Assembly (NCBI GenBank): GCA_037903475.1
Contig: JBAJFG010000004.1
Location: 1,054,001 to 1,118,000, forward strand
DNA length: 64,000 nucleotides
Direction: 5' to 3'
Origin: Ancylostoma caninum
Taxonomy: Eukaryota; Nematoda; Chromadorea; Rhabditida; Ancylostomatidae
The notes under the pieces were generated by a model. The model was not told the origin of the DNA and did no database searches. It worked only from the letters and a program-made list of their open reading frames with translations. Position numbers and translations under genes: made by a program. Below are positions 52,940-64,000 of the stretch, in pieces (the first letter of the stretch is position 1; the number at the start of each line of letters is the position of its first letter).

Positions 52940-53944
52940 GGGAATGGAGAGGGACCAGACCGTTAGACAGTAAAACATGTCTTGACAATCTTAGACAAGA
53001 TTTAAGATGTTTTCACGAAATTCTCGAAGGGGCGGAGCGGGCACTGGATCGGCTTTTGGTACTAATAGGTAACATTCTGCACGGACACTGTCTTTAAAGT
53101 CTGGACTTCACAGCAGCTCCATGAAATTTCCGGAAGGAGCGTTTTTCGCTTATATCTTTCATGCGATGCATAAGTTCTGGTCGTTCGCTCGAACATCTGT
53201 AGTAGTCCCTTAGTTCTTTCGTTAGTGAAGACATCATGTCATTTGCTTGCGTCTAGACTGCGCCGGAATCCTTGGAATCCACGGTGTCTGTAGAGTAAGT
53301 GCTCTATTCGAAATATAGTGCTGTAGATTGAGACAGAAGGATTCCCACAATGCTTGTGCTCCCCCACGTCGTCATCTCCAACAAGAAGATCATTGATTAA
53401 CATGTTAAACATGACTCACGGTCGAACGTAGTCTTCAGTCGCCTCTAACATGTCGACCCATGATCTGCTTGCTGGAGATGATGACGTGGAGCGACGTGGA
53501 GGATTCTAGGCGTCGCGGAGATCCTTCCCTCCTGATGTACAGGACTGTAGCGAAACCTGTGGTAACACAATTTCCATGGGTGCTGCCGTTAACGTGCAAG
53601 CTCTCACGTCTATTGCATGGCGCTACCATTCTATTTGCTTGGTATGTATGTCCCGAGGAAGGAATCTCTCTCAATCCTCCTTCAAGTAACACCAGTATCT
53701 TCTCTCGCTTCACACCTCAAAAGGATTTCTCCGGCAAAACCCGCCACCTCAGAATAACCCCCGCGGACCCGGCGCGCCGCGCGTGGGTCGCGTCGCGTGC
53801 TTCGAAAACGCGGGACGATCGATCCGTGGCGCAACACTTCTCCATGGCACTCTCCCACTGTGATCGAGTTTTTTGTCTCTCTTCGCTTACCTTCCGCTCC
53901 TTCGTTATTGTCTTTCTTTCCCAAAGTTCCAGTCATTCATTAGT
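52940..53944. other. Upstream region of the ALY/REF gene, no separate gene supported
   Basis: A GC-rich block at 53755-53825 (gcgccgcgcg, cgcgtcgcgt) may be promoter-proximal. The plus frame 53460-54002 and minus frames at 53435-53936 have no recognisable domain. The plus frame overlaps the ALY start in another frame. Confidence 0.35.
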
Positions 53945-53954
53945 CATTTTGCAG
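53945..53954 (+). promoter_or_regulatory. Probable trans-splice (or 5' UTR) acceptor
   Basis: The sequence catttt-gcag ends 7 bases before the ALY start codon. Acceptors this close to ATG are typical of spliced-leader addition in nematodes. An ordinary 5' UTR intron is the alternative. Confidence 0.5.
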
Positions 53955-53961
53955 ATTCGCA

Positions 53962-56900
53962 ATGTCCGCAATCAACATGTCTCTCGAGGAGATCATCAGT
54001 AAGAACAAGGTGACGGTGGGAACTAGGGCGACTTGTGCGACTTCTTTTGACGAGATAATCGTGACGTTTTCCAGAAGTCAAAGTCAGGCAGATTAATCGG
54101 TGGTTTTCGCAGTGATGCCGTCAGCAAGTCGAGTGCAGGGAGAAGTGGTGGAGCTCGCAATTTCGGGAGATTCTCTGATGTGAGTGTTTCGCGTGCTTAA
54201 TTGTGGGTTGAATCAAATTGGAACGTGTGTACTACTGAAGTAGCTCCTCGCTAAGAATATCGAGCAATGCACTTATTTCTCATGAAACGGAATTTCAAGT
54301 CTGTTACGGGAGTTTCTGAAGCACGGCGCGTCCACACGAATTTTTCTATGTCAATTTTGGTTCGGGTTCTTACCTCAACTGAAGAGTCAAGCGTTTTCGC
54401 AAGTGAGAAGAGAGCTAACCACTCGAAATATACTGACAAGTTGCGTCGGATTTTTCAGTATTGTGCGTAGTGACTTAAGGGCGTGCACCTTTCCTTAGAA
54501 TTCAGAGAATATGTTTATGTAAAATTTCTACATTTCTACCCTCATCGAAGTTTTGAAAGAGATTGACCCACCAATCATTCTACAACTTTGTGCTTTTAAT
54601 ACGTACCTCGAGGTAAAGAAAGAAACCGGGCAGCACAGTATCAGTAAAGTTCTGTGGAGTCGAACTCGTCTTCCTTTGATTTCAGTCAAACATCAAAAGC
54701 TGTGCGTTCAGGTCACACTTGACCCTCGCACCATTGATCTGTGTTCTCGGAATTAGTCCACCAAAAGTCCTGGGACATAGTTCAAACAATGAATTTTTGA
54801 AATCGATTCAGGGTAGAAGTAGTTCTTTAAAAAAGGAGGAAAGTCATCCAGTGGCCCATCAATAGGAACTCGGCTGCTTTTGTTTTTATTTTGAATGAGG
54901 CAGCTCGTTGTTGTAGTAGTAATTGGTCTTTCGTAAAACATTCTTACAAAACGGTGGATTTTCTCCAACCATTTGCATACAATGGTCAGTTCGGATTGAG
55001 GTATACCAAGACTGGAAAATCGAAAATTTCCCTCGACACAGCTGTTAATAAAGTAATGTCTTCGATCCCCCATGTTCTGCCGCCGCACTGCCCGCCGTGA
55101 TGCGTGGCGTCCTGTCGGCAACGTTCCCGCGGCCAACCAGATGAGTATCTGTCGTCAGCAAGACGCCACGCGGGATGTCTGGCGGTGCAAGAAGCCCTGA
55201 CTGACATTATTAAAATCCACCGTATGCACGCATCTTCCCCGTACCCGGCTGGGCCGTATTCCTCCTGGTGCTGGGGCAATGACTTCTTTTCATTAGTATC
55301 CTACTATTCTGCCCTTATATTCTTCTGTTACTCACTATTATTCACATACTAGGCACTATGGCTAGTTCTGCCCCAAAAGTATCGAAGTCTTAGTTTTCGA
55401 CCAAACTTTGGCTAATTTGATGCGCAAATCACGAAATCAAACTCATATTGCATTGTAACTTCCTATTTGTAGGGCTGTGGATGCTTATGGTGAAAATAAC
55501 ACTCAGAAAATACTTTGAAATAGTGGGTTTATTTGATGTGAGTATCACAAGTACCAACTTTATTCTGCAAAATACTGTCCATTTCCTCACAAAATTAGCA
55601 GTGCTCCGTTTCGTAATAGAGACCCTATCGTAACAATACAAAATATCCCCATGGTACGAAATGAATATGACTCTCGTGATCAGCACATCAAATAACTTCC
55701 AGGGGCGAAATTTGGGCAAAATTTTTGATTTTTGTATTTCTGTGACGAAAATAGCCAAGTAGTGCCTAGTAGTTGAGTATTAGTGAGTGGTTGAAGATTA
55801 TAAAGGTACAATAGTAGAATACTAGTAAAACAAAGCCATTTTCTCCACGCCAGGAGGAATCCGGGCCAACCGGGTTTCAGATAGGCGCGCATACGGTGGA
55901 TTTCAATAATGACAGTCAGGGAGACAGTGGCTTCTGGCGATGCATTGGCAGGACACGGCTTATCGAAGATACCGTATATAGACTCAGTTCGTTTTTTTTT
56001 TTCAGTCAACGTTACTGTGTTTAGGAATTTTCTTCGGATTTTGTCCACATACCACTAATGGTCCAGCTAAATAGAAAAAATGACAGCTAAAAATTGGAGT
56101 GTTGGTGGAGTTCTAGTTCTCAAGATTAGGTGCAGTTTTGATGTTAGGGAGCGGAAAAACAGTTCTAACAGCAGTTTCATGTTTAGGAAATAAATAAGTT
56201 AACAGGACGTCTTCTCTCATATTAGTATTGATTTTTTCCAGCGAACTCCCGCCGGCAAGTGGAAGCACGACAAGTTCCAAGATGATAGTGGAACTTTCCG
56301 TGTTAGAGGAGGAGCGATCGGTAAATTGAGCCCTGGGGCAAGTAACCCGAACAAGAAAGTGCGCGTCAACCTGTCCAACCTCGGGCCAAATGTCGTCTCA
56401 GCTGATCTAGAGGTGCCTCGATCGTTCCTTCGACGACCATCCGCAACGCTCCACGTGGACTAGCGAAGCTCATACTAAGCCAACGTAGCATCGGTCTTTT
56501 TTGGATATCAGTGGCAGCTTGCTTCGGCGATGGCGAACTTCGGTTCATGGCGCATTTCTGTGGCAGGCTGACGTCTTCTCTTATCCGCTGTGATGGTAAA
56601 GGCTGATGGGCATCGAAGGAAAATCATCTCGCGGTCGTAAGTGCTTATCTTCATCACAAGAACAGTGTTTCAGGAACTCTTCGCTCCATACAACATCGAT
56701 AGCGCTACGATTCACTTCAACGAACAAGGTGTCTCTCTCGGCACTGGTGATGTGTATCTACGAAAGAAGGACGCGCTTCAAATGTTTGAGGACTTCAGAG
56801 GTGTTTCTCTCGATGGTATGCATATAGCTGCGTTTATCCATACATTTCGAATTTGAATATAGGGATTATGTATATAGACCATCCTAATGAATTGTGGACG

Positions 56901-57915
56901 CAGTACCGTAGCCTTGATATAGCTGGGGCACACTTGCGGGGAATTTCTCCCTTCAAGTGCAAAATATGTTGAAAATGATTTTAAATGGGGAGACTGATAC
57001 GATTTAGTCATTTTTAAATTTAATCTATGCTTGAAATCATCCCTTCACCAATGTAAAGAATTAGCGGAATGTGGTTATGTTGGGGTTGTCCTATTCTACC
57101 TAGATGACGGAAACAGGCGAAGTGTTTGGAACCGTTCTTTTTAGTCGTTTTTTTTTCTGTTTTTACTCTATTTGATTATGTATGTCAAGGGGGGAGCTGC
57201 AAGTATAAGCTCTTATTCTATTGTTATTTCCCTGAATTTACAGTTATTTCATGTGTCAGCAATGTAATTCTGAACAGGAAACCTGAAAACTAACATTTCT
57301 GCAGAGGTGCGCACGTCACTCAGAATAGTGACCAGTGAACTTCTAATAAGCAACTATTAATTACTATGCAATCGTGTCGTGAAGTTTCCGTTCCTTCCTG
57401 TTCCATGTCTTCGGCGATGAGGTTCATAAGCAGTAATGTGCATAACAGTAAAGAAGCTTTTTCAATAAAAAAGCGTGTAAAGGAGATTCGAATGAATTGT
57501 TGTGCATATCATGGTTTTATTGGGAATTGGGCTCGTGAATAATGTAATCCGCTTCTGCAGGAAAGCTGATAAAGATGTTGATAGTCGATGGTGGATCAGC
57601 AGCAGTCGCTAATGGTATTGAGAGCCGTCTCAGCAAGCTTCCGCGTCAAGGACCTCGTGGAATACAAAAGAGGTTCAGGTGAATCTCTCTTTCTTTGTGG
57701 CCGCTCTTGGATCACATTTTCTCTCATGCAGGAGGAACTCGGCTGGTGCTGTTTCCTCTTCATTCTTGGATCGCCTTGGGGATGACAAGCCGAGGAAATC
57801 TGGACGTCCCGGCCGCGCGCTCGGTAGGCGAGAGCGGAGACCTCAGAAATCTGTTGCTGAGTTGGATGCAGAGTTAGAGTCGTACATGAACAAGGGAAGG
57901 CCAATCGATATCTGA
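53962..57915 (+). CDS. aly: ALY/REF (THO complex subunit 4) mRNA-export adaptor, complete
   Basis: Six exons join in phase: 53962-54009, 54075-54179, 56242-56412, 56674-56815, 57561-57678 and 57732-57915 (stop TGA), giving 255 residues, a usual length for this family. The N-terminus MSLEEIISKNK is the UAP56-binding motif. A basic Gly/Arg-rich linker and GKWKHDKF lead to an RRM with VRVNLSNLGPNVVSADLEEL (RNP2 region), FAPYNIDSATIHFNEQG and GTGDVYLRKKDAL (RNP1 region). The C-terminus SVAELDAELESYMNKG is the second UAP56-binding motif. The protein couples spliced mRNA to the export receptor in the nucleus. Introns are 65, 2062, 261, 745 and 53 bp, with TTCCAG, TTTCAG or TGCAG acceptors. Confidence 0.93.
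55165..55965. mobile_element. Foldback element in ALY intron 2
   Basis: Imperfect inverted arms of about 250 bp share ccctgactg(a/t)cattatt, aaatccaccgtatgc, attcctcctgg, ctaggcacta and atttgatg blocks, around a loop near 55450-55640. Both arms keep the same order. It lies wholly inside the 2.06-kb intron. End positions are approximate. Confidence 0.6.
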
Positions 57916-59681
57916 TTTTCATTTGTTTTTGAAGTGTTGTTGATACGAAAATGAAGTGTTTGTAGGGGCAGGATGGCAGCTAAATCAGCCCTGTCCCAAA
58001 ATTTGTTATAAAGCTGTATTTTCTACTTGTCGTGATCCATTATTGTCATTTGCGTTCATTGTTCTCACTCATGGCTGTAAGATGTTGTTGTGTGTAATCA
58101 TCCTTGTTCCAGTAATGAAATAAGTACATTCATTCACTATGTTCATATAATATTAAAGTGTAGTTCAAGAGTAGAGCCACGTTATGACGGATGTGACATC
58201 TCGACCAATCCTGGTAATTGTCGAGGCCGTCCTGAAACATTCGTGTAGGAGAATACGAGGATAGCCTGTTCTTACAAGGGAAGTCGATGTGGACGATGGA
58301 AATGATGTATTCGGTGTGAAACGTTGGGAAATGTTGCTAATTGCAATTTTGAGGTCTCACCTGCACACGTCACAATACCAAACTTTGGTATTGTGACGTG
58401 TGCAGGTGTACTACCCACGGATGAGCTACTATTGAGCAGGAAGATATGACTACAGGTGCAATGGGATTGTGCCGGTAATGTAAGCGACACTATCCTTAGG
58501 AGGCTAGTGTGCTTCTGTATTGTAGGTGAGGACCATTATGCATGACCTCAATGGTATGTGTACGAGTCTCTGCGCGATACTTCTTATACCATGCGTTAAC
58601 ACACCCTTGTGCTCAGCATACTACCATTGCACCGCCAGATGAGGAGCTAACAAATAAGGATCCGAACCATGTGTGACACACGAAAAGGGTAGCATCCATC
58701 CTCTCCTACATAAAGGTGCCATCTATCCGCCTATTTGGCTACCACAGGATAGGACACTAACAGAGCACTTGAGTGAGGTGGTTGTTCACATTTGGCGAGG
58801 CATGATTGTTCCCCAGTCTTGAGCAGCAGCTTGAATGTTAGGCGTTATTCATGCTCGCTGCGCGAGAAAATTGATAAAAACGAAAAACGGTGTTCCCTGT
58901 AGCGGAATTTATAGACTTTCCCGAGAATTCTATGGCCTACCCACTCGCCTGTGGTGGATGAGTTCTCCACGCAGAAACAGGTGTGCTTTGCTGGAGCAAA
59001 TCCTTCCAGTAAACGACAAAAAACAGGAAAGATAACGAGACAAATCGACGCTTGAGCAACTCGTCCACACTGGGTGAGCGGGAAGCTTAAAACCTCCCCG
59101 GGAACATTCGTGAATACGGGCACGGTGTTCGTGGCGACCTGATTCGGGACCGTGTCAGAATTCCCCGAAAATTTCCGGGTGTGGTGTGACCACTTCACGG
59201 CTCTTGTGTACCTCGCCAGCAGAAAGTTCCGTCTGCCAGCCAAGCAACGAGATACGGAAAATGTTCAGGCCGATATCAGAGTTGATTAAGGGTGACGCGT
59301 AAATGAACGCTGGTTCGAAAAACAACGCCTGTTGTTGCCAGGATAGTCAGATTGGTTGAGTTCGGTGTACCGTAGCTACTGCTGCAGCCTTGAAATTTAT
59401 CCAATTCTTGTGCAGGATTCGCAAATCTCTTTTAGATGACATTTTGATACTCATAAAACATAACATAATTACTTTCACATTAGCGCACCTGGAAAACCTT
59501 GAGAACCTAGGTCAATTTAGAGCGCATGGGTGGAATTTTAATTGTTTTTATAGTGAGTAACGCGGTAACTTTGAGCAATTAGTCTCAAGGATGTTCAATA
59601 GGAGGCTACCTTCCAAAAGTACACATGATTGGGTCAAGGAGAACGAGATCATAAGCTAAGAGTTGAATATAAGAAACAAAC
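57916..59681. other. 3' region of ALY and intergenic; one perfect palindrome
   Basis: The ALY 3' UTR probably ends around 58.1 kb (gtaatgaaataagtac may serve as a weak poly(A) signal). The minus frame 58845-59243 (132 codons) is open but lacks recognisable features. The perfect palindrome at 58358-58408 is listed separately. Confidence 0.35.
58358..58408. repeat. Perfect 25-bp inverted repeat with 1-bp spacer
   Basis: cacctgcacacgtcacaata and the rest of the 25-base arm are followed by one C and then the exact reverse complement, ending in gcaggtg. No related sequence was seen elsewhere in the window. Confidence 0.9.
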
Positions 59682-59861
59682 CTTTGGGAACACTGAATGG
59701 GTCTGGCTCATCTGTAGTTCCAACGTTTCGCCATGGTTCAGCTGTTGTTGGAACAAGAGTGGGGAATGGATCTTCCGTGGAGATATGACGTGATAGGTTC
59801 GAATCGCCATCTACTGGAGCAATATTTCCCTGGTTTTCCCATGGCCTTGGTAGAAAGCCGT
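59682..59861 (-). CDS. Internal exon of an unknown Pro/Thr-rich protein
   Basis: On the minus strand the exon follows tggttacag and ends CCCAAAG before GTTTGT, both good splice borders. It encodes 60 residues, including GFLPRPWENQGNIAPVDGD, DPFPTLVPTTAEPWRNVG and DEPDPFSVPK. The composition suits an extracellular or linker region. Neighbouring exons were not found on the minus strand. The family is unknown. Confidence 0.45.
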
Positions 59862-60159
59862 CTGTAACCAAGATTTACAGCTGAGGTCTAAAAGTTGATG
59901 ATATGTGTGTAATGTTTGACGAAGACGGTTCACCAGTGGTGACTACAATTGTATGTGTAAAAGGAGAACTCGGACCAATTTTTTAACGAATGTGGTAGAA
60001 TTCAAAGCTACTGGTCTATTACAATTCAAGAACTGCTGCTTCAATGCGTGAAAATATATACTGGGATTAAGAAGGTAGACCGAAAGTGATCGAACGCAGA
60101 AACACACACCTCCACAAAATCTCGTATTATCTTACGTCGTGTCAGACGGCAAGTTGCTC

Positions 60160-60227
60160 ACTAATGTTACCTTTACCTCCTGTATATTCACTACTAATGT
60201 TACCTTTACCTCCTGTATATTCACTAA
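60160..60227 (+). repeat. 33-bp tandem duplication
   Basis: Two perfect copies of a unit starting actaatgttacctttacctc lie head to tail. The unit is a multiple of three but no coding frame is supported. Confidence 0.9.
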
Positions 60228-60302
60228 CTCTAACTACAGTTCTTCTAACAACGGTGCAGCGGAAACGCAGCCCAGATGGCGTGGTTTGACGAGTACAAAC
60301 CC

Positions 60303-60384
60303 AAGGAGCATCTCTTTCCAGCTGCTACCATCCTCTTGAGGAGCAATTGAGGGAGGATAGCAGTAGCTGAGAAGAGATGCTGCT
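60303..60384. repeat. Hairpin, ~30-bp imperfect arms
   Basis: The arm aggagcatctctttccagct continues with gctaccatcctc and pairs with gaggatagcagtagctgaga and agagatgctgct with a few mismatches. It may be a tiny foldback MITE. Confidence 0.55.
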
Positions 60385-60453
60385 ACATAGGCTTTGTACC
60401 CGACGTATTAGGTTGTTCGGGCTGCGTTCCTACTGCAGATCTATTAAAGTCCA

Positions 60454-60635
60454 TATCAGAGTGTTGACCGAATCGAATAATATTTATTATTATTCAATTA
60501 TTCGAATATTCGGTTATTCGAAACATTCGAATATTCGCAAAAAAAAAAACTGATTATTCGAGATATTCGAATATTCGGCATGAGCGAAATATTCGTTCAC
60601 TCGAGTAATCGAAAAAAATTCGAATGCAACACTCT
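60454..60635. mobile_element. Small TTCGAA-rich element
   Basis: It starts agagtgttgaccgaatcgaa and ends gaatgcaacactct, which are inverted in their outer 8-10 bases. Between them are ttcgaatattcg repeats. The split array at 33057-34337 has the same start and end pattern, so a family of small palindrome-rich elements is likely. Confidence 0.5.
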
Positions 60636-60999
60636 AGTCCATATACAGGGGATGAACACAAGCTACTGTACAATGTTTGCTCTATCTTCCAGTTCTGGTA
60701 GAGAAGGTTCAAAGTATTTCTGAGTTGAGACTGGATTTCATAGCCCTCGCCTCGCGTAATTTGCCTTAAATCACATTTAAAAAATGCGGATTGTTATCAG
60801 AGGTTTACTTGTAAAACTTCCTCAGAGTGAACTCCTACAGCTGGACAATCAGGAAAGCGCGAGAAGTGCTCGTTCCTTCTCGCACCCAATTTTTACCCAA
60901 GCTTTCAAAATTTTTTCCCCTGGAAAAGTAGACACCAATCTGGGCACAGATGTGGTCAGAGAGCTAGCCTGAGAGTGCTACACAGCGGCTGTCAAACTC

Positions 61000-61600
61000 C
61001 ATAAACAAGCTTGGATATGAGCCCAGGCGACTCTCCAAAGTAGGGCTTGATTTTCTGGGACGGCCTCGTTCTCTGCTCTTTTAAACAGCGATGTGGGGTG
61101 GAGTTCGCGTGATTTTCTCTCATTGCCCTTAATAAGACGTCGCGATGCTTTATCCAGCCTAAAACCGTTTTAAAAGCTGTCTTTTCTAGTTCCATTACTC
61201 GAAAATTGTTTGCTGAATCAGTGCAATTGGTGGCTCCGAAAATTTGCACTGAAAATTCGCGTTGAAATTTTTTGGCTTTTGTTGCCTCAGTCGCTTTTGT
61301 AGCCAAAAATAGCTCATTGTCAGATCCAGCAGTGATGGGTGCGCTTTCGCCCAACAAAAACAGCAGTCTGCAGAAACATCAATCTTTGTACAACAACATA
61401 TTCTCCCTGTAAAGGGTGATGCTGCTCTTCTTCCACAAAATGCCTGCTTTCATCCACACGCTTTGAGGTCGCATTATCCTCACAAGATTTTTTATTGTTA
61501 GAGTGTGCAACAGTGTTGTTAGAGTCTCAAAATTCTATTCGCCTCCAAAACCCCTGATCTGCGACGTTGTAAAAATTTGTCCCATATTTGTCCTTAAATT
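61000..61600. other. No gene recognised
   Basis: The minus frame 60992-61357 (121 codons) is open but shows no motif that I recognise. A decayed transposon is possible. Confidence 0.35.
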
Positions 61601-61609
61601 GTGAACATA

Positions 61610-61665
61610 CAGTATCGGCCAAACTTATATAGGCTTTTGAATTTTCCTCTATAAGTTTTGGTGGA
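61610..61665 (+). repeat. Solo Tc1-like terminus
   Basis: CAGTATCGGCCAAACTTATA preceded by TA looks like a Tc1-type end. No matching opposite end was found. Confidence 0.35.
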
Positions 61666-61924
61666 GTAAAACTTTGCATAGAAATGAGAAAGCATCTTTC
61701 CGTGATATGGACTTCTGGATGCAGCGTGACCGACTTAACATTGTAACCAATGAAGGGGTAAGCTAATTTGGCACAAATTCTTACATTGGTTCACTGCTGA
61801 AATGAAATCAAGGCCCGTAGTAAAATGTTCAGTGCGATCATCACACATCACCGTCAGCGCGATGATCGCACTTCGCGTTGGAGAGGAGAATGGTGATCAT
61901 CCCCACGGTGAATCGGACGGGCCG

Positions 61925-62093
61925 TATAGGAAACTCCAAACGTACGTAGACAAGAGTCGAGATCGTGGCGCGACTCTCATGGACAGAGACGCAGGCGCAC
62001 ACTGTGCTGAGCTCCCGTGACTCTGCCCAAGAGAGCCGCGCCGCGGTCCTGACTCTTGACTGCGTCCGTTTGGAGTTCTCTGTACATGGAAAG
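61925..62093. mobile_element. Foldback element (family K, copy 2), diverged
   Basis: Inverted arms start ggaaactccaaacg and end gtttggagttctctgtaca, meeting at a central cacactgtgctgag region. It shares landmarks and layout with 50931-51173 but is more diverged. Confidence 0.55.
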
Positions 62094-62187
62094 TGATCAA
62101 ATGTACGTGTAACCACGTACTCCCACATCACTTCCGAGGTTGTTCTAGCGTGTGAGACTGTTATGAACCACTGCGACTAACAAACTA

Positions 62188-62265
62188 GAACGAGTACGCC
62201 TTGTCAGAAGCACCAAAAGCACCTCTCCGCTTCTGACAAGTCGTACATATTCGAGCTTGTTCTGT
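62188..62265. repeat. Hairpin with 12-bp perfect inner stem
   Basis: cttgtcagaagc and gcttctgacaag form a perfect stem around 17 bases. The flanking agaacgagtacg and cgtacatattcgagcttgttct extend the pairing imperfectly. Confidence 0.6.
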
Positions 62266-62479
62266 GCTGTGGGGCGAAAATCAACATGTCTGAGTACGTA
62301 GCAGTAGTTGAGATCCCCTCCTAGAGCTCTCCTCGAAATTACAATTTCTTCATCCAAGAAGTTAGATTTGTCTGGTATCCATAATTTTTTGACGCACCCT
62401 GTGTATTAGAGCCAACTGATCTCCAGTGACGTTACGTTCCACTTCTTTCTATGAACATTTCGCACGAAGGTACTTAGTA

Positions 62480-63371
62480 TTAGGTTAGCTGAAAAGTCTT
62501 GTCCGAAAATTTTCAAGAATTATTTTCATTCGAAAATCGGATGGAAGGAGGGACGTCACCTCCACGCTACTGGATTATATTTCTAAAGCTACATATTTCT
62601 CAAGGGTTATATAAGGCCAAGCGAGGCACTGCTGCTGCTTCAGCCATGCCTTAAATTGGTGAAGCAACTTCTTCTAAACGTATTTTGAGCTGATGTGGAT
62701 CACCTTGGCGAGCGCTGAGGCCAGCAACATCATATGCGCAGTCTAAGAGAGCGTGACCAGAGAGTCCATAAAACCCTGCTGATCTGCATGTTTCGAGTCA
62801 GGAGATATGGACTTTCAAGAGCAAGCACGCCTTGAATGACCCCACATCACAAACAAGGCTGAGAAGATACTGCAGTTCGAAATGCTCCCACGAGGAAGAA
62901 CAGCCACGGGTACCATCTGAGGCCAGATTTGCAAACGGGCGAAAACAGTCAAGGAAAGTTGGAAAAAATGGAAAACACTGCATTCCTCCCCCCACCCCCC
63001 CTTACCCCACGCCAGTTTCACCACTCTCCTCTAGAAAGAGGCCTAGCACAAACAAGCGCAGCTGGATTGGGACATGGTTTCCTGTATTTCCTATTCTATT
63101 GACCTTGCACTTCTTGATTATAGTTTGATCTGCCTCCTCTAGGCTTACTAGCCAAAGAAAAAATTCAATATGAATGATTCTTTGACCCACAGAATCCCAT
63201 TTTCTATAACGACAAGATCTATGACGTATCTATTAGGTAGTGCATAGTCACTGCTGACTATAACAAATACAACATAACTGATAACTGTAAAATTGGTCGA
63301 GAAGGTTGTTGGATAAAGTTAGAATAAAGACAAAAATCAAAATTCCGTACAAGACTTTTCAGCCAACCTAG
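62480..63371 (+). mobile_element. Internally deleted mariner (M3), 892 bp
   Basis: Inverted ends TTAGGTTRGCTGAAAAGTC are flanked by TA (62478-62479 and 63372-63373). The length is about 400 bp below a full mariner. Around 62790-62980 the plus strand gives fragments such as SGDMDFQEQARLNDP and SRKVGKNGKH, which fit the N-terminal helix-turn-helix region only loosely. It belongs to a mariner subfamily other than M1 and M2, since the termini differ after TTAGGTTGG. Confidence 0.75.
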
Positions 63372-63373
63372 TA

Positions 63374-64000
63374 GTTCATTCATGACTTTGGCTGGGCCTA
63401 GTCTCTGGTAACTAGAGCAGTTTTTATCCTTCACGTTTTCCAACAACATGGACTCGACGCTTTCGTATGACGAGTGCTCGATAATTGACTTGTTGATGTG
63501 CGACAATAGACAGACAATCACTGTAGCAAAGTACACTGATCATTTTCACAGCACCTTGTTGTCATCTGGAAAAACGAAGCAAGAACCAGTCGCGCGATCC
63601 GTTGTGACTCACCCACGGCGGTTCACAGCTCAATGCTTTTGTGGCACCTCACCGACGCGGTTCTTGTCTACCAAGGACACTGACTATAGTTGAAAGAGTT
63701 GCATGACAAGAAACGCCGCGACCAATCTTCTGAGAGAACCCTCGGGCACGTGCACGCCGCGCACGACAACGCTAAACGATCCAGTGTTGTGCAATTCAGC
63801 AAACACAACATGTGGGTTATGTTTTTAGGCGAGAGTGAGACGTAATACTCGTATCTCTGCTGATGAAGCAGAATAACCGTTGACGATGATGGATGTCGGT
63901 GGAAGACAAAAAGATTTCTCGGGAATTGATGATCGAAAAGTGATTGGAACACAACCAGTGGAAAAAGGAAGATGAATATTTGTAGAGTTACAGCAAGCCT
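63374..64000. other. No gene recognised
   Basis: Frames at 63448-63693 (plus) and 63668-63952 (minus) lack features. The window ends here, so a gene may start beyond it. Confidence 0.35.

Larger units (their letters stand above)
59870..61000. other. No gene recognised apart from repeats
   Basis: The plus frame 60784-60972 is short and featureless. Repeats within this stretch are listed separately. Confidence 0.35.

Noticed and set aside
58845..59243. A 132-codon minus-strand frame beginning MAGRRNFLLARY
   Set aside because: Open but without recognisable motif, signal sequence or neighbouring exons. It remains possible but unsupported.
60992..61357. A possible transposase or protease on the minus strand
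   Set aside because: I could not match any catalytic motif; the lone Tc1-like terminus at 61610 points away from it.
1..64000. Search for CRISPR arrays, rRNA genes, bacterial operons and telomeric repeats
   Set aside because: Tandem repeats here have no unique spacers of constant length, no rRNA core sequence was recognised, and introns and element types indicate eukaryotic DNA. No TTAGGC-type telomeric run was seen.

Overview
The window looks like a repeat-packed piece of a strongylid (hookworm-like) nematode nuclear genome. This is an inference. The support is small exons with short introns and TTTCAG-type acceptors, a probable spliced-leader acceptor just before a start codon, and a dense mix of RTE and CR1-type LINEs, Penelope, Ty3/gypsy, mariner/Tc1, Helitron and many MITE-like elements. 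No prokaryotic operon, CRISPR array or rRNA gene is visible. Most open frames are shadows of transposon sequence or of minisatellites that happen to lack stops. Layout from left to right. 1-1.9 kb holds nothing recognisable. 1.87-4.29 kb is a mariner remnant carrying a small MITE and a Penelope-like element; the Penelope has 539-bp mirrored arms, a GIY-YIG domain, a perfect 13-bp target duplication and two hammerhead-ribozyme-like motifs. 5.16-5.56 kb is the 3' part of a host gene for a TIL-type cysteine-rich inhibitor. 7.4-8.7 kb is a terminal-inverted-repeat element (E1), followed at once by a full-length RTE LINE with an intact reading frame (8.70-12.12 kb). 12.16-13.12 kb is a non-autonomous Helitron carrying a 59-bp minisatellite. 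14.29-19.05 kb reads as a nested set: E3 contains E2 (an inverted relative of E1), and E2 contains a second Helitron and two TTAA-flanked MITEs. 21.8-24.3 kb is a decayed RTE copy on the minus strand; its 5' end and its flank are duplicated at 34.5-35.8 kb. 25.4-33.0 kb is a dead Ty3/gypsy element split inside the integrase gene by a 3.1-kb TIR element (E4). The right half starts with a possible coiled-coil host gene (38.66-39.03 kb), a 5'-truncated CR1/jockey-like LINE (39.1-40.5 kb) and a 2.1-kb Tc1-like foldback (40.50-42.60 kb). That foldback carries a TTAA MITE on one arm and the unoccupied site on the other. An unknown host gene with possible alternative ends follows (43.3-45.1 kb), then a nearly full-length mariner pseudogene (45.93-47.21 kb) and a third Helitron (48.83-50.07 kb, an inverted twin of the first) lying between 208-bp inverted repeats. 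Three TTAA MITEs of different families abut at 51.58-52.94 kb. The clearest host gene is a six-exon ALY/REF (THO complex subunit 4) mRNA-export adaptor at 53.96-57.92 kb. The last 6 kb has one likely minus-strand exon, several hairpin repeats and an internally deleted mariner (62.48-63.37 kb). Functionally the region is a transposon graveyard around a few host genes. Target duplications, nested interruptions and one empty-site comparison allow a relative insertion order: the mariner before the Penelope, the gypsy before E4, the Tc1-like foldback before its MITE, and E1 before the intact RTE.
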